From assembly GCF_030867095.1 (NCBI RefSeq), contig NC_081824.1:173670933-173734932 (forward strand): a DNA stretch of 64,000 nucleotides, read 5' to 3'. Source of the stretch: Alligator mississippiensis (Eukaryota; Chordata; Crocodylia; Alligatoridae). Both the position numbers and the translations under genes were made by a program. This document shows positions 33,791-45,440 of this stretch, piece after piece (positions within the stretch are counted from its first letter, which is position 1; the number at the start of each line of letters is the position of its first letter). The notes under the pieces were generated by a model. That model saw only the letters and a list, made by a program, of their open reading frames with translations. It did no database searches and was not told the origin of the DNA.

Positions 33791-33955
33791 TGAAAGTAAG
33801 CTCAGCACTACTACTGTAGAAATGAAATTTTGGACACTGATGACGCCTTCAGGCTGTTTCATACAGTTCTGCATTTAAATATTCCTTTCTCTCTGGTGAT
33901 TGCTCCCAACACTCCAAATCCCTTTCTCGCACAGGCGCTTTGCTTTAGCTTAATT
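33791..33955. other. short unique spacer
   Basis: No supported feature; it may still include the 5' edge of the Penelope-like element. Confidence 0.3.
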
Positions 33956-35661
33956 CAGGAGTGGGCAAAGTCTGGTCCATGGGATGGATCAGGCCCATGG
34001 TGGACTCCATTTCCCAGGAGCCCCTGCCTGCATTGCTGCAGCTGGTTTGCATGGATGGGGCTGTGACAGCACGTTTCCATGGAGACCAGTCCCAGCAATG
34101 CTGGCAGGGCATGCAACCAGGCAGGGAGCTGTTCTGGGGCTGGGATCTTGCAGTGGTGACAGCGTGGTTCAGAGCCAGGGCAGAGCTGTGATCTGTTGCT
34201 CGCTTGTCCCAGGCACGGGCAGGCAAGGAGTGGATCACACCTCTGCCGCAGCTTTGGACCACACTGTCACCACCATGAGATCCCAGCACTGTACCTGAAG
34301 GATCATATTTGTGGGAGTCCAGCAGGAAAAAATAATGCAGCAGGGCAACCAGCATGGATTCATAGCAAGTAGATCATGCCTGACCAATCTGGTTTCATTT
34401 TATGACAGGGTCACAAAATGCTTAGACACAGGAGTAGAGGTGGATGTTGCTTTCTTGGATTTTAGCAAGACCTTTGATACGGTATCTCATCCCATTCTCA
34501 TAAATAATTTAAGAGGCTGTGACAGATGTTTACATGGTCTGGTGGGTGGCAAATTAGCTTAGCAGTCGCACCCAGAGAGTGCACACTCTGGAGAGTAGGG
34601 AACGCTTGCAGGCAGACCTGGACAGGTTAGAAAAGTGGGCAGTACACAATAGGATGCAGTACAACAAGGACAAGTGCAGAGTGCTGCACCTAGGACACAA
34701 AAATATCCAAGACACCTACTGGCTGGGAAATGACCCTCTCAGCAGCACAGAAGTGGAAAGGGATCTCAGACTCATAGTGGACTCCAAGATAAACATGAGT
34801 CATCAGTGTGAGGAAATCATCAGCAAAGAATCATCAGCTGCACTTTATCATACATCAGCAGATGCACAACAGACAGAACCAAGGAGGTGATACTTCCCCT
34901 CTACGCAGCATTGGTCAGACCGCAGCTGGAGTGCTGCGTCCAGTTTTGGGTGCCATACTTCAAGAAGGATGTTGATAGACTTCAGAGGGTCCAGAGGAGG
35001 GCAACTCGTATGGTTAGGAGCTTACAGGACAAGCCCTATGAGGAGAGAGTGAGGGACCTGGACCCCTTCAGCCTTCGCAAGAGAAGGCTGAGAGGTGATC
35101 TTGTGGCCACCTACAAATTCATTAGCGGGGCATAGCAAGGGATTGGAGCTGCTCTGTTCACCAGGGCACCTCTTGGGGTAACAAGGAACAGTGGTCACAA
35201 AGTGACAGAGAGAAGATTTAGGCTAGATATCAGGAAAAACTTCACCGTAAGGGCTGCCAAAATCCGGAATGGGCTTCCAAGGGAGGTGGTGCTCTCCCCT
35301 ACCTTGGGAGGTCTTCAAGAGAAGGCTGGATAGGCATCTGGCTGGTCATCTGGCCCCAGCACTCTTTCCTGCCTAGGCAGGGGGCCGGCCCTGACCCAAG
35401 CATCAGGAAGATGGACTACACTGATCTGTTGAGGTCCCTTCTGACCCAAGCATCTATGAATCTATGAAACCTAGAGCAGCTCCCCACACAGCTGTGCACT
35501 GCTGGGGCCTGTCTCCATGGAAACCTTGGCCCCATGGTGTCATGGCCCTATGCCCTACGGCTGCTGGGATCTCTATGGAAACCAGCCACAGCAATGTGTG
35601 CTGGGGCTGCTGGGAAATGGAGTCTGGCCTTCATCTGGATCTGCCATTTTGCCCACCCCTG
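33956..35661. mobile_element. hAT transposon with long inverted ends, split by CR1
   Basis: The left end is CAGGAGTGGGCAAAGTC; the complement of the right end is CAGGGGTGGGCAAAATG. Inverted similarity continues inward for over 100 bp (GACTCCATTTCCCAGSAGCCC, then GGTTTSCATRGAGA). Flanks GCTTAATT (33948-33955) and GTTTAATG (35662-35669) match at six of eight positions, as expected for an 8-bp duplication. Without the CR1 at 34331-35468 the element is about 570 bp, a MITE. Confidence 0.75.
34331..35468 (+). mobile_element. CR1 LINE, internal deletion, nested in hAT
   Basis: Frames decode NQHGFIASRSCLTNLVSFYD, then VDVAFLDFSKTFDTVSHPIL (RT palm), then LQADLDRLEKWAVHNRMQYN, then LVRPQLECCVQFWVPYFKKD, then [19 protein letters not shown]. 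It ends in a TCTATGAATCTATGAA tail. Against the copy at 58815-60336, roughly 190 bp including the FADD box are missing at about 34573-34590. It is 5' truncated and shifted in frame, hence inactive. Same subfamily as 58815-60336, but more diverged. Confidence 0.9.
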
Positions 35662-35669
35662 GTTTAATG

Positions 35670-36599
35670 CCTACTTTGCTTTTTGTCCTCTCTTTCCAAA
35701 ACTCCTTTCTTGCCATCCTCCTTACAACAGTGACCATCTCCCTTCACTTTTATTTGTTTTTAGTTGATTCCCTCTTAACAGAATCCCATCACAATAGAAA
35801 AAAATGCTTATCTACAACAATTTTTGCAAGGCATCCCATTGTTTACTCTGCTTGCATGTAGTAGCCTTTCCTCTTCCTAGTTCATGTTTTGACTATCTTG
35901 CCTATTTAGACTCTAAATTTTTGTTCAAGAATTGTTGTGCACACTGAGGCTTTGAAGTGTAACAACAAAAGGAAAAACACAAGTATTTTTCAGGGTACCT
36001 GCCTTAGGAGTCTACATAATAATATCTTATTATGTGCGCAGGTCTATAGTTCAGTTTCTTTAACTTCCTACACTCAGTCTTGAGAACAGCTGTGAAAATA
36101 ATTTCTTCTTCTGGAACTAGATAAACCAATCAATAAATAAATAAACTATAAAATCAGACTGCTACAACGCAAAATTCTCAAAATCCCCTGAATATTGGCA
36201 CATAAGCTTTCTTCTAGCCTTTTGGAACTTCCCTAGTATTGCAAGACTTAAATGTAAAATTAAGATTAAAATTAAAATTAAAAATGTAAAGCAACAGTCC
36301 AGAAAATTCCCCAACCAACTCTTTGCAAACACTTGAATGCAAGTTACTTGGATCTGCTAGTTTAACTATAGTTAACTTAGAATCTGCTGTTTAACCTCCA
36401 AAAAGAACTTTTAGGTGGAATTATTTTTTCCTTCTGCCAGGAAGGAACACAGCACAGTATTAGCAGTGATTCTTAATAAAACCCTAACTAGAAATAATTT
36501 TTAGTTTGGAGGGCAGAATAAGTTCTGAATATTTCAGATTTTGATCTAAAGCTTAGAATACTCTAACTGACACTTCTGATGTCCATTCTGGTCCATGCA
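35670..36599. other. non-genic, nothing recognised
   Basis: AT-rich, with a short (TTAAAA)n-like tract near 36262-36287. No supported gene. Confidence 0.4.
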
Positions 36600-38168
36600 C
36601 CAGACCATTGCACCAGGCAGCACAGTTTGGGAACAAGCAGCCCTCAGTGATGAAAGAACAGGTTAGGGACTATTTAAAAAAGCTGGGTGTATACAGATCT
36701 GTGGGGCTGGATGGGATGCATCTGAGGGTGCTGAGGAAGTTGGCTGATGTGATTGCAGAGCCATTGGCCATTATCTTTGAAAACTCATGGCAATCTGGGG
36801 AGGTCCTGGACAATTGGAAAAGGGCAAATATAATGCCCATCTTTAAGAAAGGGAAGGAGGAGGATCCAGGGAACTACAGACCAGTCAGCCTCACCTCAGT
36901 CCCTGGAGAAATCATGGAGCAGATCCTTAAAGAATCCGTTTGTAAGCACTTGGAGAAGAAGGTGATTAGGAACAGTCAGCATGGATTCACCAAGGGCAAG
37001 TCATGCCTGACCAACCTGATTGCCTCCTATGATGAGATGCAGTGGAGGTAACATACCTTGACTTTACAAAGGTTTTTGGTACCAGTTCCCACAGCATTCT
37101 TGCAAGCAAGCTGAGGAAGTATGAGTTGGATAAATGGACTGTAAAGCGGATAGAAAGCTGGCTGGATTGCTGGGCTCAAGGGGTAGTAATCAATGGCTCA
37201 ATGTCTAGCTGGCAGCCAGTATCAAGTGGAGTGCCCCAGAGATTGGTCCTGGGGACAGTTTTTTTCAATATCTTCATTAGCGATCTGGAAGATGGGATGG
37301 ATTGCACCCTCATGAAGTTCATGACACCAAGCTGGGGGTTATAGTAGATCTAGAGTGACCTAGACAAATTGGAGGATTGTGCCAAAAGAAATATCTAAGT
37401 TTCAACAAGGGCAAGTGCAAAGTCCTGCACTTAAGACAAAAGAATCCCATGTACTGCTATAGGCTGGAGACTGACTGGCTAAGCAACAGCTCTGCAGAAA
37501 AGCACCTGGGAGTTAAAGTGGATAATAAGCTGGATATGAATCAGCAGTGTGCCCTTGTTGCCAAGAAGGCTAACAGCATCCTGGGCTTCATTAGCAAGAG
37601 CACTGCCAGCACATCAAGGGAAGTAATTATTCTGCTCTATTATTCACTGGTGAGGCCACATCCGGAGTAGTGTGTGTCCAATTTTGGGCCTCCCATAAAA
37701 AGGATGTGAACAAGTTGGAAAGAGTCCAGTGAAGGGTGATGAAAATGGTTTGGGGGCTGGGACACATGTCTTATGAGCAGAGGCTGAGGGAACTGCGCTT
37801 ATTTAGTCTAGAGAAGAGAAGACTGAGAGGGGATTTAATAACAGCCCTCAACTACCTGAAGGGGGTTCCAAAGAGGATGGAGCTGTTCTCAGTGGTGGCA
37901 AATGATAGAACAAGAAGCAACGGTCTCAAGTTGCAGCAAGGGATGTTTAGGATGTTGGATATTAGAAAACTTTCTCACTAGAAGGGTGGTGAAGCACTGG
38001 AACAAGTTACCTAGAGAGGCTGTAGAATCTCTATCCTTGGAGGTTTTTAAGGCGCAGCTTGACAAAAAGCCCTGGCTGGAATTATCTAGTTGGGGATGGC
38101 CATATGTTGAGCAGGGTGATGACATCTTGAGGTCCCTTCCAACCCTCATTTTCTATGATTCTATGATT
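36600..38168 (+). mobile_element. CR1 LINE, second subfamily, 5' truncated
   Basis: Several frames together carry the CR1 ORF2 order: [69 protein letters not shown] (palm), [40 protein letters not shown] and [20 protein letters not shown]. It ends TTCTATGATTCTATGATT. The FADD segment is deleted around 37320 and the frame is broken several times. Wording differs consistently from the copies at 34331, 42657 and 58815, so it is a separate, older subfamily. No endonuclease domain is present. Confidence 0.9.
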
Positions 38169-38384
38169 CCTCACCATTCGTTTCTAGCACTGATTACAAT
38201 AAAAGGGCTTAGGGAGGCAAGTAAGAAATATCTCAGTTAAAACCTTCCTTTTTTTTTTTTTGAAAGTTTATAGAAATTGAAGAAAAAAAAGGCCCTGCTG
38301 TGTGCATTTGTCTCAGTGCAGCTTGTTCCCTCTCCCTTGACTTGATTTGAAATCTTTAACATCCTCCAAAGATGACAAAGCTCA

Positions 38385-38892
38385 CTAGGGACAGAACTTG
38401 CACATAAACCAGTGTAAGTGATTGGAAACCCTTTCAAATCTGTAGCACAACTGAAGTTCAGTGCACATAAACTGCTTTCAAAATGGCCAAAACTGGTTTA
38501 AGATAAACCTGGCCGAATGTAGTATCAGACTTAGCTGATTTAGGTTAAATCAATTTATTGAACTTCCCCTCTACCTTAACACACAGTCCCCCAGCATCCC
38601 AGGAAGCTTTGCAGCTCCCCTGCAAACCCCCTATTGCAGTATGGGTGGATTAGCCTTGGCCTAAGCTGTCTGCTCAAGCTGAGCAGGGAGGTATGCTCTA
38701 GCATCCTTCCCCCTCCTCACCATCCTCTCCCCCACTCAGCTTCTGGTCTGGGCTACTGCAGGCATGTGGCTGCATTTCTGGAATCAAAAGTGAAAGTTCA
38801 CTTGCTTATCAGTTCAATCTATGAAACTTAAATTAACCTTGAAAGATTGAATCAATTAAGTCTTGGGCTTTTTGACTATCAGTAGTTACCCT
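38385..38892. mobile_element. MITE-like element (family D copy 1)
   Basis: Starts CTAGGGACAGAACTTGCACA and contains AAACTGGTTTAAGATAAACC, CCCCAGCATCCCAGGAAG and GAATCAATTAAGTC. It ends near GCTTTTTGACTATC. The same order occurs inverted at 62843-63654. No coding frame. Confidence 0.6.
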
Positions 38893-39117
38893 TGTTGACA
38901 CCCTGTGGAGTCTCAGGTCTGTTTGGCTCAGAAAAACCTAATTCCAAAACATGCTTGGCTGTGACAGGATCTCCTCAAAGAAGCCATGGACTCCAGGAGA
39001 AAGTCTGGCATAAATGTTGAGGATGCTCACCAGCTCAGCACAAAGCCAGATCTGTCACAATCCCAAGACGATTATTTAAGAGAAATTAGAAAACATGAGA
39101 GGTTCGAAGAGGACGAA

Positions 39118-39131
39118 GGGGGGGGGGGGGG
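39118..39131 (+). repeat. G14 homopolymer
   Basis: Fourteen consecutive G on the plus strand between GACGAA and ATTAGG. Capable of G-quadruplex or slippage; assembly length may be unreliable. Confidence 0.9.
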
Positions 39132-40141
39132 ATTAGGTTAACTGTCCTAGAGCTTTTAAAAAAAGTCTATTTCCTGAAATTTGGTATTATTCACCAGCAT
39201 GCAACAAAATCTCTGGATATGCATGGATCCCAATATGGGCTTTGTTTGGACATTTATCTTTATAATCAAGATATTTAGAGGTGCCCCGAGGCTCTGGGTC
39301 CTTCTTCTTTAGCCTATGAAACAGTCCTTGAATCTTGGCCACTTAATGTGAGCTCTTCCTGTGAGGTCAGGAGGGGAGTGGAGCCCAGTATCCTCTGCCA
39401 ACACTGAGAATTATATCTATACTTCAGAGGCTTATAAGTCATTCTATTATATTTGATGCACCACTTTCTTTTGGGATGACTCACTGGCACTCACCTTTCT
39501 TTTAAGCAGCGGGGTTCAAAAAAATCAATGCTGGGGCCCAGTGAGCTGCCTTTGCAAGGTTAAAAATGCAAACAGGAGCAGATTCTTTTCAATCCTTACA
39601 AAAAAAGGGCTCTTTTTGCCTTGCCATTGTCTCATGTCTGATAAGGGCTAATTAGGAACCACAGTGCATCTCTAGTTTATCTGTGAGAGACACGGCATCC
39701 ATCTCAGCGCTGTTATCTATTAGTCTTTATGAGAAATAGCTTGGCTTTGAGCCACGGATGAATGGGGCTGGTTTTAGAAACTCATCTCAGACTGCTGTTC
39801 CTAGCACCAATACTATTGCCTTTTCCCTTGCCATCTGAGAAGTGCAGAGCACACCCTCCAAAAGGACCATGGGGGCCACTCTGCAGCAATAATTCCCCTG
39901 ATCCACACCACCTTTTGCAGAGAGATACCTCATTTCACTTGATCATTCTTACCATGTTGTGGAAACAGATACCAGCTTATTTCCTCCCTCCCTTAGACAT
40001 TTTCTGACTCTGGTGGCTTTGGAGCCTCTGTCCCCTGCAGGGCCAGATGATCACCAGAAATTAAAATGCGATTGCAGTAATACAGCTGGGCTCATGTGCA
40101 GTCATGCTGGCTCTTTCCCTGTTTTTTGTGCAAAGTTGGTT

Positions 40142-40175
40142 GTTTTATTTATTATTTTATTTTATTTATTTACTT
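40142..40175 (+). repeat. (TTTA)n low-complexity tract
   Basis: Run of TTTAT/TTTTA units within otherwise unique DNA. Confidence 0.85.
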
Positions 40176-40919
40176 CTGGCTCTGAGCTGTTCTTGAAATT
40201 AGACTCGTTGTAGCAGCATAATGCACAGACTGTCTGCTGACTGTGTCAGACTGAGCTTCATAATATTTTATGTTGATTGAAAGAGCATACGCACTGCCAG
40301 TAATAAGTATTTGCTGCCCTTGGGCCCCACTTCTGCAATGTATTACAAATCTCAGAAACATGGTCATTACTTTTTCTTAGCTGCAAAATTACTTTTATTG
40401 AATTGCAGTTAAGAAACCTTGTTTTTTTAAGGGGAGTTTTGCACATTTCCTCACCGAACTGCCTAGGAGTACATAACATTACCACTTGATCGCCATAAAA
40501 CTTTGGGACTGGATTTCTAGAGAAGGCTCTAGATCTGTTTGGGCTTATTCATTTTAGACTAGTGGAGAGCTTGTCAAGCTCTTTGTTATGACTTCTATGA
40601 GTGTTGAGGAAAATAAAGCATTCATGAACCAGGTCCATTTTTTTCTGTTGTTACTAGTGACTTTTGGTGTCTTATTTAGACAACTTTTGTTCATGACACA
40701 TTTATTGTGACAATTTGTTATTTGTTCATGTTTTGTGATTGGTCAGGAGCTACCTAGTATTGTCTCTGCTCCAGTATGGAATGATTTTATAGTAGGATTG
40801 GAGTGTTGTAGTCATGATGGTCGAGGGAATGTATGAGAGGCAAAGATTTTTAGTGATGTCTCTTATTGGACAAACCATATAGCTAGGAAAGCTGATGGAC
40901 AAGCTTTTGGACATCAACA

Positions 40920-41250
40920 AAGTTTATGTACGTGATCCAGGAGTTGGGAGGGAGGGGGCTCTGAGATCTGCTCCAAGATCTGCTCTAATTAAAGCAGTTG
41001 GAATGTCCCATGTAACAGTGTCCCCACATTTAAAAATGGCAGCAGGGACACTTTATCTAAAACTGAAGAGCAAGAAGCTTTGATTAATTGAGTGTGCTGG
41101 AGTGTGGTAATTATTGCGCTCCAGTAGTCTCCAATGTCTCGTGTATCAGCAGTTAATCAAGTCTGCTCTGTGTATCAGCGATGAATTGAGTTTGCTCCAA
41201 GACGCTGTAATAACAGTGTTGGAGCAGCCTGACTGCTCATGTATAGGTGC
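40920..41250. mobile_element. MITE (family B copy 3, left end approximate)
   Basis: Contains CCCCACATTTAAAAATGGCA and GGGACACTTTATCTAAAACT as in family B. The right end is CATGTATAGGTGCCCC. A block with GTGTATCAGCR occurs twice, about 25 bases apart, near 41143-41185. Confidence 0.5.
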
Positions 41251-42559
41251 CCCAAGAGCCTTCCCTTGAAGGACTTTTGGGATTTAATTCAAAGCTTCTT
41301 GCTCTTAAGAAATTCCCTAGGAATCTCCCAAGAATAATTTTTCTCTCAAGTTCCCCAAACAACTCAAGTTGTTTGAGTCAAGCTCTGCCAAAACTACCAA
41401 GAGAACTGCCTTTGTAAGATTTCAGTACATGCATGTTTCTCATAAATATGAAATATATATTTGATACTAGCTTAGAAATACAATATTTGCTGTATATATT
41501 AAATTAAATTCACTCCTGGGCAGAAGACCAGTACAAGGCCACTTGAGATGTATTGAGATTTAATTGGTGCATAAGCCTTTAAATAAAGCATAAGTGAGAA
41601 TTTCATCCATTACAGGGGACATTTATGTAAACCTTTATCTGAAAGGAAACCATATCCTATTGGTAAATCCCATTTTGAGAATATTCTAACATTGTGTTTC
41701 TGGGTATCACATCTTGCTTAACTGATTACTCTGGCTTACTGCCCCATACACTATATACACATTTTTAATGGGGCCTTTAAAAAGATTGATTTCAATAATA
41801 AAAATGAATAGGAATAGTGAAACAGCACTCTATATTTTTTCCAAACCCAAAATTTGTTTCTAAGTTTGACCCAGAGGAATGATAGCTTAATTATGATGCA
41901 AATAATTCATCTTTCAGTGGGCAAATCTGCTTTTTATTTTCTTCCTTGACATACAAATTCTTCCCAAAGAAAATGAATAAAGAAAAAGAACCTGTAGAAA
42001 ATGAAAGGATTTTCCGAATGAAAATCATCTCATTACTACAACCCAACCTGGATCCTGATCAGTGGACTGAGCAGTGGATTTCAGGAAGAATTGCAGTAGC
42101 TCAAACAAATAGTCCTACTGAAGGGCCTTGATGCTGGTCATACAACTGGCCAATGGAACATCTGGAAACAGGCCCCCAAGAGTCCTATCTCCCAGTCCTC
42201 TGCTATCACTGGTAGAATACACACTGCATAGCAAAGATTTGTTTTATAGACAGATAATAATACTCTTTTATAGACAGATTAAAGGTATATGTTATTTAGC
42301 AACTTGCATTGTGAACTCATTTTTTTATTGGCAATTTAGAAATAGTATCTTTTCTTCTTTGCTACAAAAGCAAAGGGCTTAAAATAATACAGCTGCAGCA
42401 TCACTCCAAAAACAATACTGTTGGCATCCCCTAGAATCACTACAATAATAAATGTTATAAAAATAATAAATAATCCTTTCGTTTTCTTTAACACCTTTCA
42501 TCTTGCAAGGTCTGAAAGTCTTTCTGGACTGTGGCTTCATGGCCCGACTCAAAGTGCAT
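41251..42559. other. non-genic, nothing recognised
   Basis: About 1.3 kb. No repeat ends or domain-bearing frames. Confidence 0.4.
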
Positions 42560-44009
42560 TCTAAACATACACATGCTTACTTTGTAGTAAACCTCACTAA
42601 TCATGAGTAAATTTCCTACCTGCAAATGCAAGTAACAAGTTTGCTTTCTATTAATTAGTACTGGGCGCCGCACTTCAGAAGGGATGTGGCCAGCCTGGAG
42701 AGGGTTCAGAGGAGGGCCACCCGCTTGGTGAGAGGGCAGCAGGACAGGCCCTACGAGGAGAGACTGAGGGACTTGAACCTGTTCAGCCTCATCAAGAGGA
42801 GGCTGAGGGGGGGACCTGGTGGCTGCCTACAAACTCATCACGGGAGATCAACAGCAAATAGGCAGAGCTCTTTTCTCCCCAGCACCACCTGGGGTGACAA
42901 GGAACAATGGTAATAAGCTGATGGAGAATAGGTTTAGGTTAGAGATCAGAAGGCAATATTTTACAGTTAGGGTGGGCAAAATCTGGAACCAACTTTCCAG
43001 GGAAGTGGTCCTTGCCCCTACCTTGGGCAAATTCAAGAGGAGGTTGGACGATCACCTGTCTGGGTCTTGTGAACCCAGCATTCATTCCTGCCTGTGGCAG
43101 GGGGTCAGGCTAGATGATCTGTTCAGGTCCCTCCTGACCCTAGATACTATGAAACTATGAAACTATAATAACGGTGCAGTAATGCTTGTGTAGACCACTG
43201 ACCTGCAGCAAATCTGCTCCTGATCAGCTACCCACCAGGGGGTGGGAGATTGCTCCCTGCCCCCAGGAGCTGCCTGCTGCTGGGGCAGGCTCCACCACCA
43301 CAGCTTGGGTGGGGACTATGTCCCCGTGTCCTGTCAGCAGTGACATCCAAGTTTGTTCCCCACTATGCTGTGTGCTTGCAGAGTTGAACAGGGAACAGGC
43401 TTCTAAGCCTCCGCCCTGAACATGGGGTAGGGGCTTGGAACTGTCCTGGTCAGAGACAGGTCCCAGCCCCATGTCCTGATTGAATGATCGAGGCATGGGG
43501 CTTGGAAAGGCCTGCAGGGATGAGTTAGGTCCCAGCCCCCTGCCCCAGTCTGCCAGTGGGGCAGCTAATAGCTGCCTAACCAGTGCCTTGGGACAGGGGG
43601 CCGGGATCTGCATCTCTCCTGCAGCATTTTCCAAGTCCCCTGACCGTGATCAGGGAGCCGGGGCCAGAAGCTCCCTGCTACTGGGGCAGGGGGACATTGA
43701 ACTCACCCTGGAAGCAGGCAGCCCTGGGGACAGGGTGTAATGTCCCAGACCTGGCCAGAAGACAACCGTCTAGTAGTCCAGTGCTCCCTGCCAGCCCCTG
43801 GGCTGGCACCCAGGAGGAGCCTAGAGCTCCCCCAGGTGTCAGCAGTGGTCCATTGCAGGACCGCAGGAAGCAGAAGCAGTTTGTCGCCATTAGCAGCAAA
43901 TCGGCTTCCACTTCCTTGCAAGTGTAGATGCCTACCTGGGAGCATTTACTTGCAAGTAGTTTACTCACAAGTTAACTAATCCCACATCCATTGCATGTAT
44001 AGATGCCCC
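42560..44009 (+). mobile_element. family A element (copy 3), split by CR1
   Basis: The left part has TACCTGCAAATGCAAGTAAC. After the CR1 the family A order resumes with CGGTGCAGTAATGC, GCAAATCTGCTCCTGATCAG, GGTGGGAGATTGCTCCCTGC and AGTAGTTTACTCACAAG, ending TGCATGTATAGATGCCCC. The left terminus is degraded, so the start is approximate. Coding frames in the GC-rich middle are chance. Confidence 0.6.
42657..43166 (+). mobile_element. CR1 LINE 3' fragment nested in family A element
   Basis: Decodes [20 protein letters not shown], then [11 protein letters not shown], then [18 protein letters not shown], then VRVGKIWNQLSREVVLAPTL, and ends in ACTATGAAACTATGAAACTA. It is 5' truncated to about 510 bp. 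Family A sequence stops before it and resumes after it, so it inserted later. Confidence 0.9.
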
Positions 44010-45440
44010 CTATGTCACCAGTGAGCTCAAGGGAGTTATTCAGTAACATAAAAGCAGGAGTATGTCATCCTCATTGTAGAACCATTTCAGCCAGTACTGA
44101 AAAGTACCCATCTCTGAGAGGGACCCCCTTCGCATTCAGTTAATAAAAAGTAGAAAGTGAAATAAAATTTAGCCCAGCATGTTTCAAACTTCCTGAAGTC
44201 ATGAAACTCTTTCATATAATTTCTTCTGCTGCAGAACACCTACTCCTGGCTCCGTGGGCCATGTAAACTGACACAGAGCCAGGTGACCCAGCCCAGAAAT
44301 GGCAGTGCACTTCTTCCCAGACCATTCTTCAAATACCCCCAATTATCTCTTTGTGGAAACCCTGATGATCTATCACAGAACCCCACTGGTTTAGCCTGCT
44401 GAATGAACAGCGGAGCTGGTAGGGGATTAGGTGGGCAGAAAAGAATTAACTGTGGTAGCTCTTTTAATGCAGACAAAAAGAAAAGCTGATAATTATTTTT
44501 ATAGTAAACAGCATAAAGCCTTTCGATACTGTCATATTCTTAATTCCTATCTCTAGCTCACTATTATTAATGCCTTTTTTTCCCTTTCACCATCTTGACA
44601 ATGAATAGACCAGGGTCAGAAAGATTGTAGCCTTGATCTGAAAAGAAGAAGAGTAGCTGTATTTTAAGCTCTTTCCTTCTTGCCATTACAACTTATATAC
44701 AATCTCTTTAATGAAGCATAAACATTATCCATAGATTGTAATGGCAAACTGCTGTGCTTCTGTACTTTGACCCTTTTTTTTAAATTTATATTCATATTAT
44801 AAATTTTAATGTGCTTGCTCTCCTGTTTCCTTTCTCCAGTGTTTATGACCCCTTGCTGGTTGTTAAGAACAGGAAGGGGGCATGAGAACCAGCCAGTTAA
44901 AGGCATGGTAGTAGAGTTAAATAGTATTTGCATTGTGCTTAGTAAGATGGATTTCTTAGAACAAACAAAGCTGCAGATAATATATAGAATGGTAGGCTCT
45001 ACTCATCTCTCCCCTAATACATAACTCAGAGCCTCAATTGGGAGGATTTCCAGGGAGCATATTAATTATGACACATTTTAATAACAAGGAAGGTAAAAGG
45101 GATACTACACCCGTTTCACAGGACCTGGATGGTTCTGTAGCAACCTTTGCATTGAACTTAAAAGGTCAAAATGTCATTTGCTTACATAAATTCCTCATTG
45201 CATGGCCCTTTGTTCACTTCTGGCTGCTTCCATGCTATGTTACAGCTGCTAAATCATTCAAAACAGGCCTAAATAGAGTCTGAGTTTGTTAACATTTCAG
45301 ATTGTTGCATGGTGTTTATTTAAGATCAATTAAAATAAAATAACACCATGTATAAAAATGACTATCTGAGAATATAATTTCTTCATTGGAAACATCCAGG
45401 ACTAGCTCACCACTCTATTATAACACAATTATTCTAGGTA
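44010..45440. other. 1.4 kb without supported gene
   Basis: AT-rich, no repeat termini recognised, only short domain-free frames. Confidence 0.4.

Larger units (their letters stand above)
38893..40919. other. 2 kb unique region, candidate regulatory DNA
   Basis: No transposon ends seen except a G14 run at 39118-39131 and a (TTTA)n-like tract at 40142-40175. The parts 39560-39780 and 40090-40420 are repeat-free and contain homeobox-like TAATTA/CTAATTAGG words. This is the longest block here that looks non-repetitive. Constraint is inference only. Confidence 0.35.
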
